A stretch of 22,209 nt of DNA from JACKOB01 sp024234575 (lineage in GTDB: Bacteria; Pseudomonadota; Gammaproteobacteria; Pseudomonadales; Oleiphilaceae), in the NCBI GenBank assembly GCA_051208035.1, contig JBPJFZ010000025.1, positions 1-22,209 of the forward strand. The letters run 5' to 3'. The notes under the pieces are model-generated. The model was not told where the DNA came from, did not search any database, and saw only the letters and a list, made by a program, of their open reading frames with translations. The first letter of the stretch is position 1. Each line of letters opens with the position of its first letter. Below, piece after piece: positions 7,456 through 15,727 of this stretch. A program made the translations under genes and the position numbers.

Positions 7456-7745
7456 TATTCCCCCAGGTACTTCTTTAGCTCAGTTTCATAGTTAGAAAGC
7501 GTTTTCAGTATCTTACTAATATACGCGGGCTTGATTTCGGGGTTTCTACCATGGCCACAGTTGAACGAACCACTGGTAAATGCAGGCAAGCCGTCATGAG
7601 TAAACACTTTGTGGCCACCACGCCTTCCATCCCTTACCTCAAAGCCTAGCTGAGCAAGTAAATCCTTTACATCATTACAACAGAGGTTGGTTTTACCTTG
7701 CTTTAGCGTGTCTACCACCTCTTGGAAAGAAAGTTTAGCACTCAT
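7455..7745 (-). CDS. hicA: HicA-family mRNA interferase toxin
   Basis: The 96-residue protein fits HicA: a small dsRBD-like fold with the catalytic histidine in GGHKVFTH (H45) and a C-terminal helix IKPAYISKILKTL (71-83). HicA toxins bind and cleave mRNA and are blocked by HicB. This one is slightly longer than typical HicA (about 60-90 residues) and carries a cysteine-containing segment NLCCNDVKDLL (20-30). The toxin gene comes first, as is usual for hicAB. Its ATG has no Shine-Dalgarno sequence of its own. It lies only about 10 bases from the predicted -10 box, so the message is either nearly leaderless or translated by coupling to a small upstream frame. Confidence 0.82.
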   Translation of the reverse strand: MSAKLSFQEVVDTLKQGKTNLCCNDVKDLLAQLGFEVRDGRRGGHKVFTHDGLPAFTSGSFNCGHGRNPEIKPAYISKILKTLSNYETELKKYLGE

Positions 7746-7746
7746 T

Positions 7747-7766
7747 TGACACCATATATAGTGTCA
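7747..7766. promoter_or_regulatory. Operator palindrome of the hicA-hicB-secB operon
   Basis: TGACAC (7747-7752) and GTGTCA (7761-7766) flank CATATATA. Eighteen of 20 bases are symmetric. The dyad covers the -10 box and ends one base before the hicA start codon. This is the expected site for HicB through its ribbon-helix-helix domain, giving autorepression; the binding protein is inferred from position. Confidence 0.65.
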
Positions 7767-7783
7767 GATTGTAACTGTTTCAA
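7755..7783 (-). promoter_or_regulatory. Promoter of the hicA-hicB-secB operon
   Basis: On the minus strand, TTGAAA (7783-7778), exactly 17 bp and TATATA (7760-7755) make a strong sigma70-type promoter. Transcription would begin about 7746-7749, only 1-4 bases before the hicA ATG at 7745. The -10 box lies inside the 7747-7766 palindrome, so repressor binding there would block polymerase directly. Confidence 0.65.
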
Positions 7784-8101
7784 ATTTTTCTCCTTTTTTC
7801 TTCTTATTCCCTAACATCAGAAATGCTCAAGCAGTCATTCTCATCAGGCTACTCTTAGCCTATCAAGCAAAAAACTAAACCACACCATAAAGAGATTGAG
7901 TCAACTTAGGCGGGCCAGCGGATTTACTCTGATTGTTTTACCATGTATGCGCAAAGTTAAGCAGATAACCAACTAAAAATTCAAGTAAAAATAATAAGTT
8001 AATAAATATTGAACAACCTCAATGACAAGAAACAATATACAAGCATTGAATTAGAGTCATATTGCCTCAATCAATAAGTTGATTAATATGGAACGAATAA
8101 C
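7784..8101. other. Divergent intergenic region between hicA and the unknown gene at 8102
   Basis: I see no gene here. It contains a short hairpin, AGGCTA-ctct-TAGCCT (7846-7861), without a T-tract. Further on is an AT-rich part with AATCAA-taag-TTGATT (8069-8084) just ahead of the plus-strand gene. A possible plus-strand promoter (TTGAAC with a CAATAT about 18 bp further on, near 8011-8040) is weak. Confidence 0.45.
8069..8084. promoter_or_regulatory. Palindrome upstream of the gene at 8102
   Basis: AATCAA (8069-8074) and TTGATT (8079-8084) form a perfect 6-bp inverted repeat with a 4-base centre. It lies 17 bases before the ATG and next to the GGAAC ribosome-binding site. It could be an operator or a hairpin limiting translation. 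Confidence 0.3.
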
Positions 8102-8833
8102 ATGACTAAGAACAAAACTACTGCAGACAAGAAAAAGCCTTGGAGCCTAGACGAGCTACGTAAACTGATAACAGAAATTCACGGCAGCAACCAACGAGAA
8201 TTAACGAATATTCATATCAACTCTGTTGCAACTAAACTGAATCAAGCCAACTACCATGCTTGGCTAGCACGAGACTGCCTAGAAAAAGTATTCCTGAATG
8301 ATCAGAGCCCGTCATTTGTTATGGGTTTAATTTTAGGCGCAAATGAAAAATCCTCTGATTTTCAGGAAGCCAGATTTATCTCTGAAGCCAACATCATTGC
8401 TTGCGCGCATACAATGCATTCAATTGCTGATGTGCTCGCGCATTTAATAAATGATGCACTTGCATTGGGTTTCGATGACGATGAACTTCTAGACCTCAAA
8501 ACAGCTAATAAAAAATTACCGCCTAATTCTAATCTACGACGGCAGGTTGAATGCTTACTGGGAATGCATCAGTTTGACTATTTAAGGGCGTTTGTAAATA
8601 CATCAAAACACGTATCATTGATTGACTCTGGCTACCACGTGAACTTAGAAAACGGGGTAAAGCACGGCATTCTTTTTCGCAAATTTACATACAAACAAAG
8701 AGAATACAAAGCCAAGTGGTCTGAGGAATTTATTGATGACATGAGCGCTATCGCAAAAACCTATCAATGCATCGGAATAGCCATTAATGATCACCTAAAA
8801 TCCTTGCTCTCGACCAAACCGGATGATGAATAA
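8102..8833 (+). CDS. Hypothetical protein of unknown function
   Basis: The 243-residue protein has a lysine-rich start (MTKNKTTADKKKPW) and is otherwise mostly helical. It has no signal peptide or membrane segment, so it is probably cytosolic. I do not recognise the family. The segment LRAFVNTSKHVSLI (161-174), after HSIADVLAHLIND (106-118), resembles the long-helix pairs and R...NxxKH pattern of some HEPN-like proteins. However, the spacing R162-(7)-H170 is one residue longer than the Rx4-6H motif of HEPN RNases, so I do not assign it. It is the only intact plus-strand gene in the interior, placed between two defence or addiction operons and converging on the methyltransferase gene (47-bp gap). 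A weak ribosome-binding site (GGAAC) lies 8-12 nt upstream. Confidence 0.65.
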   Translation: MTKNKTTADKKKPWSLDELRKLITEIHGSNQRELTNIHINSVATKLNQANYHAWLARDCLEKVFLNDQSPSFVMGLILGANEKSSDFQEARFISEANIIACAHTMHSIADVLAHLINDALALGFDDDELLDLKTANKKLPPNSNLRRQVECLLGMHQFDYLRAFVNTSKHVSLIDSGYHVNLENGVKHGILFRKFTYKQREYKAKWSEEFIDDMSAIAKTYQCIGIAINDHLKSLLSTKPDDE

Positions 8834-8860
8834 CCTTGATAGCGTGACTTGCCATGATTC

Positions 8861-8886
8861 CAATGAGCAATTGGCTCGACTCATTG
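8861..8886. terminator. Hairpin between convergent genes, weak terminator candidate
   Basis: CAATGAG (8861-8867) and CTCATTG (8880-8886) form a perfect 7-bp inverted repeat. An alternative inner pair, GAGC/GCTC, lies at 8865-8877. It spans the short gap between the plus-strand gene and the stop of the minus-strand methyltransferase gene, where a bidirectional terminator would be expected. There is no T-tract on either side. Confidence 0.3.
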
Positions 8887-11800
8887 CAGCTCACCCCGCA
8901 ACAGTTTATCCCATGCCTCCAAAACCAAGCGCTGAGTACGATACTCACCAAATTCCTTGAGCTCTTTATTCTTGAGCACCCTAAAGGTTTCAGAGGGATA
9001 ATCCTCACCCATCACATCTGTCGGGTCGAGAATGTAGCGCAATTCTTCACGGGTCAGACCATAAAGCTTGGCGTAATAGGCATCCAACTCACATTTGAGT
9101 TGATGGCGACGTTCTGCATCGAAGGCAAAGGGTTCGCCGTGATAGCCCACATCCTCTGCAAAGGCTTTTAGGTCGTTGGCTGTATAAGTTAACTCCAAAA
9201 CTCTACTTTTGATAAAGCGAATATTTTGATCGACATAAGTCTGTGGTTTAAGAACCGGTAACTGTTTTATTAGATTGAAGGTTAGATGTAAGCCACCTAC
9301 TTTTTGGCGAGCACAGTAGTCAAAAGGTAGACTGCAAAGATTCGCATAAAGACAAACGATTAATTCAACACTAAAACAGTCTTTTAAATACATCAACGAA
9401 AATGAATGAGTGACACCAGTTTTCGGTATAACACATGCTACCGTGGTCCGGACAGACGCCCTAGCGTCCGTAACATCTCGCCAGCCTAGTAGCCAATCAA
9501 ACTTCCAGTTTGGGTTTACTTTGCCTGCAACTTCAAGCTCGTTTATCCAGTAGTATGGCTGAACCTGGTAATTAGGGTTATTTAATCTCGAATTATCAAT
9601 TGTGGGCAACTTATGAGGCCTTTTATCCCTCGAAATATCCGAAAAGTCACCATGCCTGTGATTATATAGATAAGCCATTTTTGCTTCGTAAAGAGGATAG
9701 TAAACTTCGAACTCAGAAAAGAAAGTATTACCCCTCAGTTCGAAATCTTTGTCTTCAAGCTCCTTAAGCTCGCAGAACAAATCACTATCCGATGATGAGT
9801 TAAAAATCCCTTGTGAAAAGCTTACTTGCCATGGGTTGCCTTCCACAGGCTCAGACTCATTTACAAAAACATTGGAGTACATCTTTTTAGCTAATCTAGC
9901 GTCCATCTCTGTCATGAAAATTGGGCAATTCAGCGAATTTGGGTTAATCTTTTTTAAATCATCTAGCGTTAAATTAAACAATCTAAATTCATTATTTAAT
10001 TCTGCCGTGGATTTTCCTTGAAACATGAACTTGGCCTTCCAATCGCCCGGTGAACCTGCAATTGTTACCAGAGCGAATCGGACCATATGACCTTTACCAG
10101 CACCCTTAAAAAAGCCAGCGTTTTCAAATTCGTAAAAGCTTACGAGTTTGTTTGAAGAATGCAATGAATAGAAGAGATCTTTTGTAGAATCGTCAGTCGC
10201 TAAACCAGATTGTACGACTAATCCGACACGGCCATTCTTAGAAATGAGCTGTGCACCAAGTTCAGTAAATAAAGCGTAAAGATTTAGTTTGCCCTTCGCT
10301 GAGAGAACAAATCGCCCACTTCCTCTGATGTAGTTATTAAATGCTTCCACCTCTCGTTTTCTTGAGACAAATGCGTTCCAAATCGGGGGATTTGTTTGTT
10401 CTAGCTTAGAAATTTCTTGCCTGCGTTTTGCTCCTTTAAGTTTCGCTATAGAGGGGGCGATACTAGAAAAATACTCTTCTTCCGAGAACTGAGACACATC
10501 CCATGGGGGGTTACCTAGAACAACATCAAAACCTTGGTTATTTTCCGAAAAAATCTTAGGAAAGTTTATTTTCCAATGAAAGACTCTATTTTCGTAGCAA
10601 CACTCAAAGACCTTTTTTTCCAGTTCTGCGGGGATTTTTACACCATCAGATATTTTAGCTATAGTTTCATTGGTAGGAATAAAACTTAAATTATTAAAGG
10701 TTTTTTCCATGAAGAAGGCGGCCAGGAGAGCATCTTCTTTTCTGCGTTCACTCCTATAAGTTGGATTGCTTAAGTATTCATGCCAAGCGTTCTTTTTAGC
10801 TACGATTTGGTCAATGGAGTCCTCTGGCAAGTCAAAAAATGAGGTAGTCTCTTCTTGCTGCACATGATTGTTTTGGTTTTCAAATAAACTGAATTGAACT
10901 GAAGATAGCCCAGCTTTATTTGAAGCTAAAACATGCTTAGTAACGTCTCTGTCATCACCTATTAAACTCTTGTATGCTTCTTTCGGAATACCCTGTTCAT
11001 AATCGGACAGTTCAAGAACGCCACAAAGTGAGTTACCACATTGAATATGCGACGCCAGAAAACTTAAAGGCTTGCCTGGCTCGATAGACTCCAACCACAA
11101 ACCCGTCTTACATAACTCCACCGCCATGGGGTTTAAATCCACCCCGTAAATACAATGACGAACCACGTCGCGTAAGGCATGGCGGTAATGCTGTTCAGTG
11201 GCTTGATCCGTACCCGCATCAATTTGAGCAAGCTCTGCTGCCAATCGGCGAGCGGCAGCCAGAAGGAAATGGCCCGATCCGCAAGCGGGATCACACACGG
11301 TAATGGATAAGATAGCATCTCTTGGTTGTTGCGGATTAACTTTTAGACGGTCTGCTATGACGGGTTCTAATGCCGATTTGATTAGCTCCTGCACCAATGA
11401 ATCTGGCGTGTAATAGGAGCCTGTGAGTTTTCGGCTATGACCGGAAGCGCTTTTCTCGTCTTCCGCATCACCAATGAAACTAAATTGCCATTTGCCTTCG
11501 GTATTTAACTGCGGAATGAGTTCAAGAAGGGATTCGTAGACCGAACCAAATTCTTCGGTATCCATATCGCGGTAGTTAATACGAGACAAGGTACCATGAT
11601 GCTGAAAATAACTGAGGTTAAATAACGCACTGAATAGGTAACGATTTTCTAATTGGCAGGATTCCAGAGCGGCACACTGATCAGTGGCAAACAATCCCCC
11701 CAATGCTGGCTGCGCTAACACAGGTTGACCTTCGGCATAGCCTTTAAAGGTGACTAACAACTGCTGCCAAGCATCGCCATGCTGGTCATAGTGGCGGTTT

Positions 11801-12816
11801 TGCCGGGCACGTTCACGCAATTGAGTCACAGAGTAGCCTTGCTGATAGAGTTTTCTGGCTATTCGATAGTCTTGACCTTTGTAGTCATTGGGTAACAAGG
11901 CAATATCGCGATCCTCTGCGGTCAACAAAAACAGAAAACGGTAAACTAGCCTCAATACCTGCTGGAAGTATTCATCGACGGAGAGTTCGCCATTTGTGAG
12001 CGCTTCTCGTAGCTCGGCATTTTCCTTATGAGCGACAAAACCCGTGCCTAATTGCCGTAAGGCTTCGGCGACGCCATAACGCAGGTTATCCAGGGCGCGC
12101 TCCCCTTCATCCTGACCTTTCTCGCGCCACTGTTCGAGATAACATTGCTCTACTTGATTGTTTCTGGGTGCTAATCGGGAAGCATGTAATAGCAACCAAA
12201 GCGTTGCAAAGTCGGCGTAGTTGTCTTCATCGAAGAGACGGGCAAAGTCAATTTCGATATAGGCCGGGCGCGTCATGGCAGGGTTGTCACGTAATAACCT
12301 CAGTGTGATGCCATTACTGACGATACCCCATAAACAAGCGTTTTCTGCGTTAAGGTATTCCTGAACCAGCCCCATGGGTGAACGTTTGCGCCCTTCCTGT
12401 CCAAAAAGGACATCACCTTTATCCAAATCAAAATCTGCACCGCAAAGCACAAGAGGTATCGCGCCATCTGCCGCAGTATGAGTAAGCGGAAACTCACGTT
12501 CACCAATGGTTTTGCGGGTACTTGGTTCAACACGATAGCCGAGAACACGAGAGAGCAACGGTAGCAACCATTCTTCTCGCGCCAGTTTATGGCTGCTGAT
12601 ATCTTCACGCTGGCATTGGCTTTGATATTCTTTCCAGCGAGCACGGGCGATACGCCAATAACGACCTATTTCATCATTAAAGGTTAGGCCGGGCTCAATG
12701 CCGTAGTCTTCGCTGGATTGCCCCGCCAATTGGTAGCGACGCACATCCTGTAAAACCTTACTTCCCAATAAACCGCCGACGATACGAATGGCTTCAAAAC
12801 TTTGGTGATTTGCCAT
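8881..12816 (-). CDS. Eco57I-like N6-adenine DNA methyltransferase of a DISARM-like system (DrmMI/PglX-related)
   Basis: The 1311-residue protein carries the gamma-class N6-adenine methyltransferase motifs. These are motif X TGSYYTPDSLVQELI (465-479), motif I VCDPACGSGHFLLAAA (507-522, SAM binding), motif II IYGVDLNPMAVELC (556-569) and motif IV NPPW (769-772, catalytic). The N-terminal 460 residues include LVQEYLNAENACLWGIVSNG (150-169), found in large Type IIG/PglX-like enzymes, but I see no PD-(D/E)XK triad there, so cleavage by this protein is unlikely. The C-terminal third is probably target recognition. It should methylate host DNA so that the partner helicases and nuclease spare it. 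It is the last gene of the operon, 40 bp after the SNF2 helicase, with AAGGA 13 nt before the ATG. Codons for about residues 620-1090 are conspicuously AT-rich. Confidence 0.85.
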   Translation of the reverse strand: MANHQSFEAIRIVGGLLGSKVLQDVRRYQLAGQSSEDYGIEPGLTFNDEIGRYWRIARARWKEYQSQCQREDISSHKLAREEWLLPLLSRVLGYRVEPSTRKTIGEREFPLTHTAADGAIPLVLCGADFDLDKGDVLFGQEGRKRSPMGLVQEYLNAENACLWGIVSNGITLRLLRDNPAMTRPAYIEIDFARLFDEDNYADFATLWLLLHASRLAPRNNQVEQCYLEQWREKGQDEGERALDNLRYGVAEALRQLGTGFVAHKENAELREALTNGELSVDEYFQQVLRLVYRFLFLLTAEDRDIALLPNDYKGQDYRIARKLYQQGYSVTQLRERARQNRHYDQHGDAWQQLLVTFKGYAEGQPVLAQPALGGLFATDQCAALESCQLENRYLFSALFNLSYFQHHGTLSRINYRDMDTEEFGSVYESLLELIPQLNTEGKWQFSFIGDAEDEKSASGHSRKLTGSYYTPDSLVQELIKSALEPVIADRLKVNPQQPRDAILSITVCDPACGSGHFLLAAARRLAAELAQIDAGTDQATEQHYRHALRDVVRHCIYGVDLNPMAVELCKTGLWLESIEPGKPLSFLASHIQCGNSLCGVLELSDYEQGIPKEAYKSLIGDDRDVTKHVLASNKAGLSSVQFSLFENQNNHVQQEETTSFFDLPEDSIDQIVAKKNAWHEYLSNPTYRSERRKEDALLAAFFMEKTFNNLSFIPTNETIAKISDGVKIPAELEKKVFECCYENRVFHWKINFPKIFSENNQGFDVVLGNPPWDVSQFSEEEYFSSIAPSIAKLKGAKRRQEISKLEQTNPPIWNAFVSRKREVEAFNNYIRGSGRFVLSAKGKLNLYALFTELGAQLISKNGRVGLVVQSGLATDDSTKDLFYSLHSSNKLVSFYEFENAGFFKGAGKGHMVRFALVTIAGSPGDWKAKFMFQGKSTAELNNEFRLFNLTLDDLKKINPNSLNCPIFMTEMDARLAKKMYSNVFVNESEPVEGNPWQVSFSQGIFNSSSDSDLFCELKELEDKDFELRGNTFFSEFEVYYPLYEAKMAYLYNHRHGDFSDISRDKRPHKLPTIDNSRLNNPNYQVQPYYWINELEVAGKVNPNWKFDWLLGWRDVTDARASVRTTVACVIPKTGVTHSFSLMYLKDCFSVELIVCLYANLCSLPFDYCARQKVGGLHLTFNLIKQLPVLKPQTYVDQNIRFIKSRVLELTYTANDLKAFAEDVGYHGEPFAFDAERRHQLKCELDAYYAKLYGLTREELRYILDPTDVMGEDYPSETFRVLKNKELKEFGEYRTQRLVLEAWDKLLRGELQ

Positions 12817-12856
12817 GGTGTAATTAATTCCTTGTTATTGCTTCTAGCCGACAGAT

Positions 12857-15727
12857 TTACAGTAAGCCTGCATCGGGTACGAGTACGTAAACACCCATTA
12901 CATCCACTGGTAATTGCGGTTGCACCGATACCTGAGCCGTTTTTCGACGACGCTCTTCTGCAGAAGAGGCTTTTCTTAATCGCTCGTGATCTTCCAATAC
13001 AAACTCAGCACGTTGTTTGGCCAATGCTTCAAATTTCGGTGTCAGTGAATCAATTCTCGCGATCGCTTGTTCTAATTCTCGAGATTTAGCCTCTGGTGTC
13101 ATATTCTTCGCTACACTGGCTTGCATCAATTGCATAATCTGAGCTTTTTCTAATAACTGCTGTTCGCCTGCACTGTTCACTGCAATCGCCAGCGCTTCTT
13201 CTGCCAGCAATTCTCCCGCGTAGGACTTATCTGTTTGCACTCGTTTAATCGTAAGTCGACTGCGAAATCTCAGCAGATACACTGTGGTCTTAGTGCTGAC
13301 TTCTTTGGTGAACACCGCTCCAGCACGGGCAACTAGTTTCGTTTCGCTACCGGCCATGGCCAGCTCTGACAAGTAATCTGCCAAATGACTTACCAGAGGA
13401 TGGGTTCGGTGCACAAATTCCGCCTTGGCTCGCGTAGGATACTGGAAGTCGATCACCTGATGCTTTAATAACCCAGCCGTCTCCAGTCGTTCTTTTAGTT
13501 GCAATGGCAAATGCTGCAATGGCGCACGATAGACGCCGGATTTCTGTTGATTAAGTGGTGCGCCTAAACGCTCACACGCGTTTTTCACAAAGCGCTCGAC
13601 ATCCTCTCGTGTACCCAATACAGCAAAGGCTTTGTCCCATTCGGGCATGACTTCTTCGGGCTTTAATCGATTCTGAGCAAATATGGTTCGGCTTTGTTTG
13701 GCTTTTTCCCGGGCCGATTCCCACTGCGCGTCCAGCGCCAGCAGGGAATCATCGTCTGCAAACATATCGTCAATTCGGCCTGACATTTGTCCATCTTTAC
13801 GCAAGAGCACGGTATTCAGTATTGCCTGCATGTAGCGTTCTTCGTTCTCCGGAGCCGGTACGCTAACCCCCAGGGCTTTACGGATACTCTCTGCTTTACG
13901 AATGATAACTTGCAATACCGCACCATCGATGGGGTTGTCGTCGCCATACAACATCAGGGTTTTAACGGTGGCTGCCTGTTGCCCAAAGCGATCCACCCGG
14001 CCTTCCCGCTGCTCGTGTCTGGTTGGATTCCAGCTCAGGTCATAATGCACAACTGCGGTGAATTGCTCTTGCAGGTTAACCCCTTCAGACAAGCAATCGG
14101 TGGCGACCAGAATGGGCGGCTTATCCTGATCTTTTAAGCTTTCAACAAGTTCTTGTCTTTCGGTGGGGTTAAAGTCACCCGTCACATAAATCACTTCATG
14201 GTCTTTGAATTTCTTCTTCAGCTCCTCTGCCAAATATTCTGCAGTGGCAATGTAGCGACAGAAAATTACGGGTTTATAGCCCTCTTCACAGAGTGGTGTA
14301 AGGTGCTTGATCAACGCTTTCAGCTTTGGGTCACCAGAGGATTTCAAAAACCGAGCGCGTTCAATTAGGGCATTTAAACGATTAGCATCTTCAGCTTGCG
14401 CTACGCCTGGCTCAATATCATCGAGACTTAGGTCATCATCAGTGCCGTCCAACACACTACTGTAGCCTTGGGCGTCTAACGCCGCGCGAATTTCTTCATC
14501 ATCCGGCGTCTGTTCGTCGTTTAACCCCAGCACATTCTCGAGCCGGGTATTCAACGCTTTGAGGGCTGCCTGCGGTGAGGATGAAATACATCGAAGTAAC
14601 GCCAAGGCCGCCCACCAGTTCATTCGAGCTTTTAATGTGCCTTCCTGCTCTCGCTCAACCAATTCTTTCGCGTAGTTGAGCACTTCGCTAAAAATATCGT
14701 TCCACTCACCGGATAACTTGTAGGTTGCTTCAGCGGTGAACCGCTCAGGGAAAAGATTACCCTCTTGCCACTCTTTAATGTCTTGCCGTCTTCGTTGTAC
14801 AAAGTGTTCTGCAAGTTTTTGACGCACAGGATGATCAGCTCTGCTGACATCTTTGAGTTGTGCAAATTGCTGATCTAGCAATGCTAATAAATTGTAAAAA
14901 GCCTCTTCGTCACCACTGTGCGGTGTAGCGGTCAGCAACACCATATGGCGATCTTCGTTACTGGCGAGGTCACGCAATAGTTCATAACGTTGTTGCCTCC
15001 CCTTGCCGGTTCGCGAACAGGTATGAGCTTCGTCTACAATGACGAAATTCGGGCATTGTTCGGCAAAGGCATCACGGCGGTTTTTGCTTTTGATGTAATC
15101 GAGCGATACCACGGTGAAGGGGTATTCAGTAAACACGGAGCTACCCGCGGGTAATGAGCGCTCTAATCTAGCAGCCGTACTGGAACGCACTACCACGGAC
15201 TGGATGTGAAAACGGTTGCTCAACTCTTGTTGCCATTGCTCACATAAATGTGGCGGGCACAATACGGTGAGTCGTTGGATTTCTCCTCGGTCCAACATTT
15301 CTCTGGCAATCAAACCACCTTCTATGGTTTTGCCGATACCGACATCATCAGCAATTAGCAAGCGAATCGTTTCATGTTTTAATGCCATCATAAGAGGCAC
15401 CAACTGATAGGCTCGCGGTTCGATTGCCAAATTACCGAAACTACGAAATGGCCCTGCCCCGGCACGTAGTTTTAACATTAACGCATCCCGCAAGAGCATC
15501 CCTGCAGCCTGGGTACCCGACTGCTCTGGGTTAGGATAAGGAAACGTCGCCGATTTCACGGGCTCTCTTTCCAACACCGGAGCAATCACCGTTGGCGTTT
15601 CGTCACCACCACCTAGTGGCCGTAGATAAAGCACATTGCTGTCGCTTTGCGGTAACACAACCCATTCCCTGCCTCGGGCATTAACAATCGACCCGGGGTT
15701 AAACGTGGCTTCCATGGTTTGACTCAT
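12857..15727 (-). CDS. drmD: SNF2-like helicase, DISARM DrmD-like
   Basis: The 956-residue protein is a SNF2/RapA-like superfamily II ATPase. Visible motifs are Walker A DVGIGKT (128-134), DEAH (232-235) in IVDEAHTCSR, motif III LLTATPHSGDEEAFYNLLAL, then in the second RecA lobe VIFCRYIATAEYLAEEL, ATDCLSEGVNLQ and the arginine-finger motif QREGRVDRFGQ (about 573-583). The pattern DDVGIGKT and overall length match the DrmD helicase of class 1 DISARM. A charged, partly coiled-coil C-terminus (about 850-940) follows. It probably translocates on incoming DNA and remodels it for the partner proteins. The ATG overlaps the stop of the preceding helicase gene by 4 bp (ATGA), so the two are translationally coupled. 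The gene symbol is given by similarity of architecture and context only. Confidence 0.8.
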   Translation of the reverse strand: MSQTMEATFNPGSIVNARGREWVVLPQSDSNVLYLRPLGGGDETPTVIAPVLEREPVKSATFPYPNPEQSGTQAAGMLLRDALMLKLRAGAGPFRSFGNLAIEPRAYQLVPLMMALKHETIRLLIADDVGIGKTIEGGLIAREMLDRGEIQRLTVLCPPHLCEQWQQELSNRFHIQSVVVRSSTAARLERSLPAGSSVFTEYPFTVVSLDYIKSKNRRDAFAEQCPNFVIVDEAHTCSRTGKGRQQRYELLRDLASNEDRHMVLLTATPHSGDEEAFYNLLALLDQQFAQLKDVSRADHPVRQKLAEHFVQRRRQDIKEWQEGNLFPERFTAEATYKLSGEWNDIFSEVLNYAKELVEREQEGTLKARMNWWAALALLRCISSSPQAALKALNTRLENVLGLNDEQTPDDEEIRAALDAQGYSSVLDGTDDDLSLDDIEPGVAQAEDANRLNALIERARFLKSSGDPKLKALIKHLTPLCEEGYKPVIFCRYIATAEYLAEELKKKFKDHEVIYVTGDFNPTERQELVESLKDQDKPPILVATDCLSEGVNLQEQFTAVVHYDLSWNPTRHEQREGRVDRFGQQAATVKTLMLYGDDNPIDGAVLQVIIRKAESIRKALGVSVPAPENEERYMQAILNTVLLRKDGQMSGRIDDMFADDDSLLALDAQWESAREKAKQSRTIFAQNRLKPEEVMPEWDKAFAVLGTREDVERFVKNACERLGAPLNQQKSGVYRAPLQHLPLQLKERLETAGLLKHQVIDFQYPTRAKAEFVHRTHPLVSHLADYLSELAMAGSETKLVARAGAVFTKEVSTKTTVYLLRFRSRLTIKRVQTDKSYAGELLAEEALAIAVNSAGEQQLLEKAQIMQLMQASVAKNMTPEAKSRELEQAIARIDSLTPKFEALAKQRAEFVLEDHERLRKASSAEERRRKTAQVSVQPQLPVDVMGVYVLVPDAGLL

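Larger units (their letters stand above)
7742..7783 (-). other. Possible 13-codon leader frame coupled to hicA
   Basis: On the minus strand, AAGGAG followed by a 6-base spacer precedes TTG (7783-7781). The frame encodes 13 codons (TTG, then KQLQSDTIYGVK) and ends in a TGA that overlaps the hicA ATG as ATGA. This could supply the ribosome entry that hicA lacks, but only if transcription also starts upstream of the TTGAAA/TATATA promoter, because the TTG coincides with that -35 box. It may be chance. Confidence 0.25.

Noticed and set aside
8584..8613. HEPN RNase motif in the unknown plus-strand protein
   Set aside because: The R162 to H170 spacing is seven residues rather than four to six, and no other catalytic feature is visible; kept as hypothetical.
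10613..10619. Run of seven T (A7 in the coding strand) in the methyltransferase gene as a phase-variation tract
   Set aside because: Seven A in a GAA-AAA-AAG codon context is common in AT-rich genes. Phase-variable tracts are usually longer or G/C runs, and the frame is intact here.
9180..12700. Type IIG nuclease domain in the methyltransferase protein
   Set aside because: The N-terminal region resembles large Eco57I/PglX-like proteins, but I could not find a D...(D/E)xK triad, so I call a methyltransferase only.
12857..13089. Plus-strand open frames opposite the SNF2 helicase and other large genes
   Set aside because: They are antisense shadows of well-supported minus-strand genes with clear motifs and have no own ribosome-binding sites.
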